This document shows positions 1 through 5,370 of a stretch of DNA of 5,370 bases, piece by piece. Position 1 is the first letter of the stretch. Each line of letters starts with the position of its first letter. Under the pieces are notes generated by a model that did not search any database, was not told the DNA's origin, and saw nothing but the letters and a program-made list of their open reading frames with translations. This stretch comes from Planctomycetaceae bacterium (GTDB lineage: Bacteria; Planctomycetota; Planctomycetia; Planctomycetales; Planctomycetaceae): NCBI GenBank assembly GCA_020426425.1, contig JAGQQB010000267.1, forward strand, positions 1 to 5,370, written 5' to 3'. Made by a program: the position numbers and the translations under genes.

Positions 1-581
1 GGTCGTGTATCGCGAAGACATCGTTCGACGGCACGTTGTCCCCGCGTTTCATGCGAGCGCTCCCCTACAATCTCGATCACTTTCTGGCCGGGATGTTGCT
101 CGCCGATCTGTATTCGACAGAAAAGGCGTCACCGCGACAACCTTCTTTCGCATGGGACGTCCTGGGAACCTGTGCCTGGATCGGCATCATCGCCAGCCAG
201 CAAACAACTGCCGCCCGACATGCACTGCCGCTGCTCACCATCGTGGCGTATCTCGGCGTGTTCCGGGGCATCTGGCTCCGTTACTTCTGCTCACTCCGCT
301 GGATTACGATCATCGGCGGTATGTGTTACACCCTGTATCTGAACCACTTCTACGTAATCAGTTTCGTCAGCAAGGTAACAATTCCCCGACTGCACAATGT
401 CGACTACATGTCCGCCTTGCTGCTGCAATGTCTGCTGATCTTGCCACTCACATTCCTGCTCGGAGCGGTCCTGTTCGCGTTGATCGAACGCCCATTCATG
501 ATCTGGCGCCCTTTCCGTTCACGTCCGGCAACGGCCACCCCGGTCCCAGAGTCGAGCGTCGTTTCAGGTAGCTCTCTGTAA
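1..581 (+). CDS. Acyltransferase-3 family membrane protein, C-terminal part (5' end outside window)
   Basis: The frame is open from the first full codon at position 3 to a TAA at 579-581, giving 192 residues with no convincing internal start. The gene therefore begins upstream of the window; the TTG at 36 and the ATG at 51 lie inside conserved-looking sequence. The protein is strongly hydrophobic, with about four or five membrane segments. Family-like stretches are YNLDHFLAGMLLADLY, GGMCYTLYLNHFYVI (the late helix that in this family usually reads GxxSYxxYLxH) and a final helix ending in ALIERPFMIW. These match the C-terminal half of acyltransferase-3 (OafA/ExoZ-like) proteins, which move acetyl or other acyl groups onto extracytoplasmic sugars. 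The catalytic His and Arg usually found in the N-terminal half are not visible here. The stop codon directly abuts the permease ATG, so O-acylation of the exported glycan is the likely role. The exact acyl group and acceptor cannot be read from the sequence. Confidence 0.82.
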   Translation, partial: SCIAKTSFDGTLSPRFMRALPYNLDHFLAGMLLADLYSTEKASPRQPSFAWDVLGTCAWIGIIASQQTTAARHALPLLTIVAYLGVFRGIWLRYFCSLRWITIIGGMCYTLYLNHFYVISFVSKVTIPRLHNVDYMSALLLQCLLILPLTFLLGAVLFALIERPFMIWRPFRSRPATATPVPESSVVSGSSL

Positions 582-1466
582 ATGGACACTGCGACGTCCC
601 CATCGATGACACCGTCCGTCCCGCCACACAGGAACGACATCGCCGCGAACATGATCACGGTGATCGAACCCGCGACTGGTTGGCCGACGCTCAATCTCAG
701 CGACGTCTGGCGCTACCGCGACCTGCTCGTGTTGCTCATTTGGCGCGATATCTCCGCCCGGTATCGGCAGAGCGTTGTCGGCTACGGATGGGCGATTATT
801 CGGCCTGTGTTGTCGATGCTGATCTTCACGTTCGTCTTTAGCTACGTCGCGAAAATCAGTACTGATGGCGTCCCCTACGCCCTGTTCGCATTCACCGGGC
901 TGCTACCCTGGCTGTACTTCTCCGGAGCGCTCTCTTCGTGCACCACGAGTGTCGTCTCTGGTGGTGCTTTACTGCGGAAGGTGTACTTTCCCAAACTCAT
1001 TCTGCCCCTGGCCAGCGTCACTGGGGGACTGGTCGAACTGGCCATTCAACTTGTGGTGCTCGCGATCTTGATTGGCATCTATCGCGTTTCCCTGGGACCG
1101 CAACTTCTCCTGGCGCCGGTCTTCATTCTCGGCGCTGTCCTGACGGCACTCGCAATCGGTCTTTGGTTGACGGCGCTCAATGTGAAGTACCGCGATGTCG
1201 GGCAAGCGGTCCCATTTTTCGTTCAAGCCTGGATGTGGCTCAGCCCGGTCGTGTATCCGAGTTCGAAAGTTCCAGAAGCCTACCGTTCGCTATTCGCCCT
1301 GAACCCTATGGTCGGCGTCATCGAAGGTTTCCGCTGGTCGGTCCTCAACTCGGCCCCACCCGACTGGCAAATGGTCGGCATCTCGTTCAGCGTCGTCGGC
1401 GCACTGCTCGTCACCGGGATCATGTACTTCCGCAAAACAGAAAACACCTTTGCAGATATCATTTAG
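582..1466 (+). CDS. wzm: Polysaccharide ABC exporter permease, Wzm-type (ABC-2 family)
   Basis: This 294-residue inner-membrane subunit is the usual length for Wzm/KpsM/TagG-type ABC-2 permeases. The N-terminus carries the family pattern IEPxxGW (28-34), then WRYRDLL and WRDISARYRQSVVGYGW (54-70), the amphipathic segment before the first membrane helix. About six hydrophobic segments follow, near residues 71-90, 97-117, 139-167, 173-199, 208-225 and 265-283. LLRKVYFPK (130-138), between helices 2 and 3, matches the coupling-helix region that contacts the ATPase. LNVKYRDVGQ (199-208), LSPVVYP (220-226), NPMVGVIEGFRW (241-252) and the C-terminal FRKTENTFADII are all typical of the family. It would form the transmembrane channel for lipid-linked polysaccharide, paired with the ATPase that starts 43 bp downstream. 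The start is the ATG directly after the preceding TAA, with only a weak AGGT at 566-569 upstream. Met24 (ATG 651) is an alternative start, since residues 1-23 look unconserved. Confidence 0.95.
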   Translation: MDTATSPSMTPSVPPHRNDIAANMITVIEPATGWPTLNLSDVWRYRDLLVLLIWRDISARYRQSVVGYGWAIIRPVLSMLIFTFVFSYVAKISTDGVPYALFAFTGLLPWLYFSGALSSCTTSVVSGGALLRKVYFPKLILPLASVTGGLVELAIQLVVLAILIGIYRVSLGPQLLLAPVFILGAVLTALAIGLWLTALNVKYRDVGQAVPFFVQAWMWLSPVVYPSSKVPEAYRSLFALNPMVGVIEGFRWSVLNSAPPDWQMVGISFSVVGALLVTGIMYFRKTENTFADII

Positions 1467-1509
1467 TCTTTAACACCGGCACGATTCACTTGGAAGTCAA
1501 GCTGGTCGA

Positions 1510-2838
1510 ATGCCAACAGTCCAGCTCCATCCAATCCACTCCCAACTTCTCCCCAAGTCCCACTCCTCTACCGTGACCGCTATCCGTGTCGACAACCTGA
1601 GCAAACGCTTCCAACTGGGGCTGACCCATGCTGGATCTGTGCGTGAACTAGCGAATCGGGTTGTTGGAACTGTCTTCGGACGGAGGGAGCAAAAGGCAAA
1701 CATCGCGGCGGAGCATCAAGACCGGGTTGACGACGCCGGGCACTTTTGGGCACTCAAGAATGTCACCTTTGATGTCCCGCAGGGGGAAGTCGTTGGTATC
1801 ATTGGGAAGAATGGGGCGGGCAAGAGCACGCTCCTAAAGATCCTTAGCCGCATTTCAAGTCCGACTGAAGGACGCATCACGCTGCGTGGTCGCGTAGCGA
1901 GCCTGTTGGAAGTTGGTACAGGTTTCCATCCTGAACTGACGGGCCGCGAAAACGTCTATCTCAACGGCACAATCCTCGGCATGACGCGTCGCGAGATCGA
2001 CGCAAAGTTCGATGCGATTGTTGACTTCGCTGGCGTCGCGAAGTTTATCGACACCCCGGTCAAACGCTACAGCAGCGGAATGACCGTCCGTCTGGGCTTC
2101 GCAGTCGCAGCACATCTTGATCCCGAGATCCTGATCGTGGACGAGGTCCTCGCGGTCGGCGACGTCGAGTTCCAGAAAAAATGTCTCGGCAAGATGCAGG
2201 AGGTCTCTGAGTCGGGCCGCACGGTACTGTTCGTCAGCCACAACATGTCGTCCATCCGCTCCTTGACAAGTCGCGCCTTATTGATCTCCCGCGGGGAGCT
2301 TTTGTTCGCCGGGGCTACTGAGGAGGCGGTAGCACAGTATCTCGAACAGAACTCGAAGCTTAGCGCCGGCAGTAACGACGTCACCCAACTGGAACGCCCT
2401 TTCTCCGGCCTGGGACGGGAACTGGAACTCTGCGAGTTGTCGGCCGTCAACGACACCATTGAAGAAGGGGACTCACTCACCGTCCGCGTCGGCATCGTAT
2501 CGCGATCAACGTCTGAGGACTTTCTACTTGCCTTCACGCTGTTTCGTGGTGATGCTACGCCAGTCGGCAGTGCGTTCACTCCCACCATCAATGCGGCAGC
2601 GACTGGAGACACGGCGCGATATCAACTCAGGTTACCCACCGAACAGCTTGGCCCGGGTCGATACTACTGCGGGATCTCGGTGACCGAAGTTCGCACCGAA
2701 GGACGCCGTATGTTCGATTCACTCTCCGATGTTCTCCCATTTGAGGTGCAGCCTCAGAAGTTGAGCGTACGTGGCTGGGCCAAGAGCTGGGGGGCGATTC
2801 GATTTCCGGACATCCAGGTTGGCCCCCTCCACGACTAA
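1510..2838 (+). CDS. wzt: Polysaccharide ABC exporter ATP-binding protein, Wzt-type with C-terminal carbohydrate-recognition domain
   Basis: The 442-residue protein has two domains. The nucleotide-binding domain (about 23-285) shows Walker A GKNGAGKST (99-107), signature YSSGM (187-191), Walker B ILIVDE (207-212) with D-loop LAVGD, and the switch His in FVSHN (His244). The usual Q-loop glutamine is replaced by Glu134 in SLLEVGTGFHPELTGREN, which is normal for the Wzt/TagH group. The C-terminal region (about 295-442) is predicted to be beta-rich, with LxPGRYYxGISV near 380-391. It matches the Wzt C-terminal domain that in E. coli O8/O9a binds the modified end of the O-antigen before export. 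The length is close to full-length Wzt proteins with this domain. The ATG at 1510 has a GGAAG at 1492-1496, a long 13-nt spacing. The GTG at 1573 is a serious alternative because conserved sequence begins at its product (TAIRVDNLSKRF), while residues 1-21 look unconserved and come from a pyrimidine-rich stretch. It lies between its permease and two methyltransferases. Confidence 0.95.
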   Translation: MPTVQLHPIHSQLLPKSHSSTVTAIRVDNLSKRFQLGLTHAGSVRELANRVVGTVFGRREQKANIAAEHQDRVDDAGHFWALKNVTFDVPQGEVVGIIGKNGAGKSTLLKILSRISSPTEGRITLRGRVASLLEVGTGFHPELTGRENVYLNGTILGMTRREIDAKFDAIVDFAGVAKFIDTPVKRYSSGMTVRLGFAVAAHLDPEILIVDEVLAVGDVEFQKKCLGKMQEVSESGRTVLFVSHNMSSIRSLTSRALLISRGELLFAGATEEAVAQYLEQNSKLSAGSNDVTQLERPFSGLGRELELCELSAVNDTIEEGDSLTVRVGIVSRSTSEDFLLAFTLFRGDATPVGSAFTPTINAAATGDTARYQLRLPTEQLGPGRYYCGISVTEVRTEGRRMFDSLSDVLPFEVQPQKLSVRGWAKSWGAIRFPDIQVGPLHD

Positions 2839-2854
2839 TCCGACCAAGTCTGCA

Positions 2855-3838
2855 GTGACACAATCCACGAGCGTCGTCGAGTCGCCAGCTTCGGTAGAGT
2901 GCGTTGATTGCCAGAGTCCCCGCACAAGCATTTGGGGCGATTGCGTTCTGCCTCCGGCAAGACCCGGACTGCCCCAGATTGAACGGGAGTTCATTGCGGC
3001 ACACGGGAGCGGACAGCTTTACAATTGTCAGAACTGTCACCTCGTCTTCCGACATCCACAGCTTGGTGACGCCGAACTTCAGGCACTGTACGCCACGATG
3101 CCAACACGACGCTGGCGGTACGAAGCCGAAGCCAATACCGCCTGGACGCTGTCGCGGGACTGGCTTGCCCAAACGTATCGCGATACAGATTCGTTGCGAC
3201 TGCTCGATGTCGGCGCATTCGATGGTGTTTTCCTCAATTCACTGGCCGAGAAATGGTCGCGTTTCGCAGTGGAGCCATCAGCCGATGCCCGTACGCGACT
3301 GGAAGCAATGGGCATCTCCGTGATCGACCACTGGCTGAAGGCACCACGGTCTGGGGACGCCGAAACATTCGATGTCGTCACATTGTTCGATGTCTTTGAA
3401 CACCTCCGCCAACCGGGACGCGGCCTCGCAGACGCATTCGCCTACGTGAAGCCGGGGGGACATCTGATTGTCTCAACCGGCAATGCCGAGCATTGGACTT
3501 TCCGCTGGCTGCGCGGCGAACACTGGTACTTTCACGCCCTGCAGCATCTGACAATTGGCGGTGGCCAGTTCTTCCGGAATTGGGCAGAGCATCATCAGGG
3601 ACACATTGTCTACCAGGCACGGCATCCTCACATCCCGGCACGCTACTCCGCCCGCTGCTGGCGGACCATGGAATCACTTACGTGGGGAGGACTCCGCCGT
3701 CCCGGCTATCGAATCTTCTCCAAGCTCGCACTTCGAATGGCCCCGCTGCGGCATTTGCGGCATCGCACAACCGGTCCTTACGCACCAGAATTGGCAGACC
3801 ATCTGTGCGTTATCATTCGCAAGGAATCCCACTCGTGA
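2855..3838 (+). CDS. Class I SAM-dependent methyltransferase with N-terminal CxxC pair
   Basis: The product is 327 residues if started at the GTG at 2855, 16 bases after the Wzt stop. The frame stays open upstream to another GTG at 2771, which would give 355 residues and a 68-nt overlap with wzt. The later start is preferred because the extra 28 residues look non-conserved, but neither has a clear ribosome-binding site. Residues 16-61 hold two cysteine pairs, CVDC (16-19) and CQNC (58-61), followed by HLVFRHP. This is the layout of a small zinc-ribbon-like module often found before polysaccharide-cluster methyltransferases. The Rossmann-type domain follows: motif I LLDVGAFDG (116-124), acidic Glu140 in AVEPS, DVFEHL (179-184) and KPGGHLIVST (199-208). 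This corresponds to the Methyltransf_23-type group. It probably O-methylates a sugar of the exported glycan or its terminus. A C-methyltransferase of the TylC3 kind is less likely, since those carry an extra C-terminal domain and are longer. Substrate is unknown. Confidence 0.85.
   Translation: MTQSTSVVESPASVECVDCQSPRTSIWGDCVLPPARPGLPQIEREFIAAHGSGQLYNCQNCHLVFRHPQLGDAELQALYATMPTRRWRYEAEANTAWTLSRDWLAQTYRDTDSLRLLDVGAFDGVFLNSLAEKWSRFAVEPSADARTRLEAMGISVIDHWLKAPRSGDAETFDVVTLFDVFEHLRQPGRGLADAFAYVKPGGHLIVSTGNAEHWTFRWLRGEHWYFHALQHLTIGGGQFFRNWAEHHQGHIVYQARHPHIPARYSARCWRTMESLTWGGLRRPGYRIFSKLALRMAPLRHLRHRTTGPYAPELADHLCVIIRKESHS
3821..3825 (+). promoter_or_regulatory. Ribosome-binding site of the FkbM methyltransferase gene
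   Basis: AAGGA lies nine bases before the GTG at 3835, inside the last codons of the preceding methyltransferase gene. It is the only strong Shine-Dalgarno match next to a start in this window. Together with the GTGA stop/start overlap it decides the start of the FkbM gene. Confidence 0.7.
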
Positions 3839-4572
3839 AGACCCGGATTCGACAATGGCTACTCCGCATGGGTTGGGACGTCAGCCGCGTGACGTCGCGC
3901 GATGTGCATAAACGAGCTGAATGGAATCGACGAGAACTTGAGAAGTGGCGCGTCCTGCAGACCTATGCCCCTGCTGCGGTCCTCGACATCGGAGCCAACG
4001 TCGGCCAGTTCGCCGAACTCCTGCGTAATCTCCTCCCCACGACACGCATCATTTCGTTTGAACCACTGCAAGACTGCTTCACGGAACTCAAGTCCAAGCA
4101 GGACCGACTTGCGCCTCTCGACTGTCTGCCGTTTGCCCTGGGTGCAGAATCGACCTCGGCAACGATCCAGCGCAACTCCTATTCTCCCAGTTCGTCGCTC
4201 TTAGAAATGGAGTCCCTGCACAAGGAGGAACTGCCCAAGACGGCCGCAACAGTCAATGAGACGATCCAGATTCGACGCCTTGACGATCTCGCACCAGAGC
4301 TTCATCTGCCGAGCAACTTCATCGCCAAGATCGATGTCCAGGGATATACGGCCCCGGTCCTACGTGGCGGCGAAGAAACTCTCCGCAATGCCCAGGCCCT
4401 CATTGCCGAAGTCAGCCTGCGTCCTTTATATGCTGGCGAAACGACATTCGACGAGGCGTTCGAGATCCTTACGGGTTGGGGCTTCGTCTATCGCGGTAAC
4501 GTTGACCAATGGATCAGCCGCCGCGATGGCCGCATCCTGCAATGTGACTGCCTGTTCGAGAGAGGCGATTAG
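3835..4572 (+). CDS. FkbM family SAM-dependent methyltransferase
   Basis: The product is 245 residues from a GTG at 3835 that overlaps the preceding TGA in a GTGA junction. An AAGGA at 3821-3825, nine bases upstream, is the best ribosome-binding site in the window and fixes this start, although the frame is open far further upstream. After a basic N-terminus, motif I is LDIGANVGQFAELL (50-63). Then come IISFEPL (72-78), the segment FALG (100-103), RLDDL (148-152), KIDVQGYTAPVLRGG (165-179) and a terminal ILQCDCLFER. DIGANxG, FEP, LDD and KxDVxG are the hallmark order of FkbM methyltransferases, which O-methylate sugars and polyketides. The length is normal for the family. Overlap with the preceding methyltransferase implies translational coupling and action in the same pathway, most simply methylation of the glycan exported by Wzm/Wzt. 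The position methylated cannot be deduced. Confidence 0.92.
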   Translation: MKTRIRQWLLRMGWDVSRVTSRDVHKRAEWNRRELEKWRVLQTYAPAAVLDIGANVGQFAELLRNLLPTTRIISFEPLQDCFTELKSKQDRLAPLDCLPFALGAESTSATIQRNSYSPSSSLLEMESLHKEELPKTAATVNETIQIRRLDDLAPELHLPSNFIAKIDVQGYTAPVLRGGEETLRNAQALIAEVSLRPLYAGETTFDEAFEILTGWGFVYRGNVDQWISRRDGRILQCDCLFERGD

Positions 4573-4640
4573 CTAATGTTCGTTCTCAATTGGCAATTCG
4601 CTAAACGCTAACCTGGCTTCAAACTCCTAGATCCTGCCCC
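4573..4640 (+). other. Short intergenic spacer between the FkbM gene and the epimerase gene
   Basis: This 68-bp gap is the longest in the window and looks more AT-rich than its surroundings. It contains two adjacent 7-bp near-duplications: CAATTGG/CAATTCG at 4587-4600 and CGCTAAA/CGCTAAC at 4599-4612. A TTGGCA at 4590-4595 resembles a -35 hexamer, but no matching -10 stands 16-18 bases downstream. There is no GC-rich hairpin followed by T residues, so I see no intrinsic terminator. No Shine-Dalgarno sequence precedes the next ATG. Read-through transcription is the simplest reading. Confidence 0.5.
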
Positions 4641-5370
4641 ATGCAACCAAACATCGTTCTCGTCACCGGTTCAAGCGGCCTGATTGGCTCGGAAGCGGTC
4701 CGTCAGTTCGACGCACTTGGTGCCGCCGTCCATGGCGTCGACAACAACATGCGGGCAGACTTCTTTGGTCCCGCTGGAGACACCACCTGGAACCTCGGTC
4801 GGCTCAAGGAACAGTGTCAGCGGTTCACCCACCACCAACTCGACATCCGCGATCGCTCCGCAGTTCTGAAACTGATCAGCGAAGTGCAGCCTGACATGAT
4901 CGTGCATGCCGCGGCCCAACCATCGCACGACCTCGCTGCCGACCGGCCATTCGATGACTTCGATGTCAACGCCGTCGGCACCCTCAATCTGCTCGAAGCA
5001 ACGCGTCAACATGCCGGCGACGCCGTCTTCATCCACATGAGCACGAACAAGGTGTACGGCGATCGCCCGAACAATCTGCCTTTGAAAGAACTCGAAACCC
5101 GCTGGGAATATGCACGCGAAGAAGACTTCGACGGCATCGACGAGCAAATGAGCATCGACCAGTCGATGCATAGTCTGTTCGGTGCCAGCAAGGTCGCCGC
5201 TGATGTCATGGCCCAGGAGTATGGACGCTACTTCGGGCTGAAGACCTGCATCTTCCGAGGCGGCTGCCTCACCGGCTCCGCTCACTCTGGCGCTCAGCAG
5301 CATGGCTTTCTGAACTACCTGTTCAAGGTCGCCGCAGAGAACAAGCACTACACCATCTTCGGGTATCAGG
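4641..5370 (+). CDS. NAD-dependent epimerase/dehydratase, CDP-paratose 2-epimerase (tyvelose epimerase)-like, N-terminal part (3' end outside window)
   Basis: An open frame runs from the ATG at 4641 to the right edge, giving 243 complete codons without a stop. The N-terminus is a Rossmann fold: TGSSGLIGS (9-17) is the GxxGxxG dinucleotide site of extended short-chain dehydrogenases, and Asp34 in GVDNN suggests preference for NAD(H). DIRD (68-71), HAAAQPSHDLAA (89-100) and NAVGTLNLLEATR (110-122) follow. MSTNKVYGD (133-141) holds the Ser/Thr of the active site. The AAQPSHD stretch, the STNKVYGD stretch and the late FRGGCLTG resemble proteins annotated as CDP-paratose 2-epimerases, which invert C2 of a CDP-dideoxyhexose. 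At the usual YxxxK catalytic motif the sequence reads FGASK (180-184), so Phe replaces Tyr. The gene would supply an activated sugar for the glycan. The sugar-binding C-terminal part is missing, so the substrate is uncertain. The start is chosen because the Rossmann strand begins directly after it; no ribosome-binding site is visible. Confidence 0.88.
   Translation, partial: MQPNIVLVTGSSGLIGSEAVRQFDALGAAVHGVDNNMRADFFGPAGDTTWNLGRLKEQCQRFTHHQLDIRDRSAVLKLISEVQPDMIVHAAAQPSHDLAADRPFDDFDVNAVGTLNLLEATRQHAGDAVFIHMSTNKVYGDRPNNLPLKELETRWEYAREEDFDGIDEQMSIDQSMHSLFGASKVAADVMAQEYGRYFGLKTCIFRGGCLTGSAHSGAQQHGFLNYLFKVAAENKHYTIFGYQ

Noticed and set aside
5..571. A 188-codon plus-strand frame overlapping the acyltransferase
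   Set aside because: It lacks hydrophobic segments or known motifs; the overlapping frame gives a coherent membrane acyltransferase ending directly at the permease start.
938..1576. A 212-codon plus-strand frame overlapping the permease and the start of wzt
   Set aside because: The translation is Arg/Ser/Cys-rich and motif-free, while the overlapping frame encodes an unmistakable Wzm permease.
2067..3172. Two 181-codon minus-strand open frames (2067-2612 and 2627-3172) across wzt and the first methyltransferase
   Set aside because: Both lie opposite clearly coding conserved sequence. Their translations are rich in Ser, Arg and Pro with no motifs, typical of shadow frames.
3493..3834. Upstream extension of the FkbM frame by 114 codons
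   Set aside because: It lies wholly within the preceding methyltransferase gene and has no methyltransferase character. The GTG at 3835, with its AAGGA site and GTGA overlap, is a far better start.
4590..4620. Possible sigma-70-like promoter before the epimerase (TTGGCA at 4590-4595)
   Set aside because: No plausible -10 hexamer occurs at 16-18 bp spacing; the bases there read CTGGCT.
4573..4640. Possible transcription terminator after the FkbM gene
   Set aside because: No stable inverted repeat followed by a T tract is present. The CAATTGGCAATT stretch is mainly a direct repeat and too short and AT-rich to be a terminator stem.
4671..5348. A 225-codon open frame on the minus strand opposite the epimerase gene
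   Set aside because: It is in exact antisense codon register with a clearly conserved epimerase, so it is open because of that gene's codon bias. It shows no recognisable domain and no ribosome-binding site was identified.

Overview
The window is part of a surface-polysaccharide (O-antigen-like) biosynthesis and export locus. It comes from a bacterium with moderately high GC, roughly 55-60% by eye. An ABC exporter of the Wzm/Wzt type, with a C-terminal extension on the ATPase, points to a diderm (Gram-negative-type) cell. The frequent GTG starts and poor Shine-Dalgarno sites would fit Planctomycetota or a similar lineage, but that is a weak inference; no taxonomic marker is present.

All six genes lie on the + strand, close together, with no strand switch, RNA gene, mobile element or CRISPR array. 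In order: (1) the 3' part of a membrane acyltransferase of the acyltransferase-3 family, cut by the left edge (1-581). (2) A Wzm-type ABC permease (582-1466), whose ATG directly abuts the acyltransferase stop. (3) A Wzt-type ATPase with a C-terminal substrate-recognition domain (1510-2838). (4) A class I SAM methyltransferase with an N-terminal pair of CxxC motifs (about 2855-3838). (5) An FkbM-family methyltransferase (3835-4572), overlapping gene 4 by four bases (GTGA). (6) After a 68-bp gap, the 5' two-thirds or so of an NAD-dependent sugar epimerase of the CDP-paratose 2-epimerase (tyvelose epimerase) type, cut by the right edge (4641-5370).

The genes fit one pathway. The epimerase would supply an unusual activated sugar. 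The methyltransferases and acyltransferase would decorate the glycan or cap its end. Wzm/Wzt would move the finished lipid-linked polymer across the inner membrane. In the well-studied E. coli O8/O9a systems the Wzt C-terminal domain recognises a terminal methyl-type cap. Finding two methyltransferase genes directly behind a Wzt with such a domain makes a cap-dependent exporter the most attractive hypothesis here, though it is unproven. No glycosyltransferase is visible, so the cluster must continue beyond the window.

I see nothing that requires a wholly new system. The points worth a second look are the Wzt/methyltransferase coupling, the replacement of the catalytic Tyr by Phe in the epimerase, the cysteine motifs of the first methyltransferase, and several start-site ambiguities.
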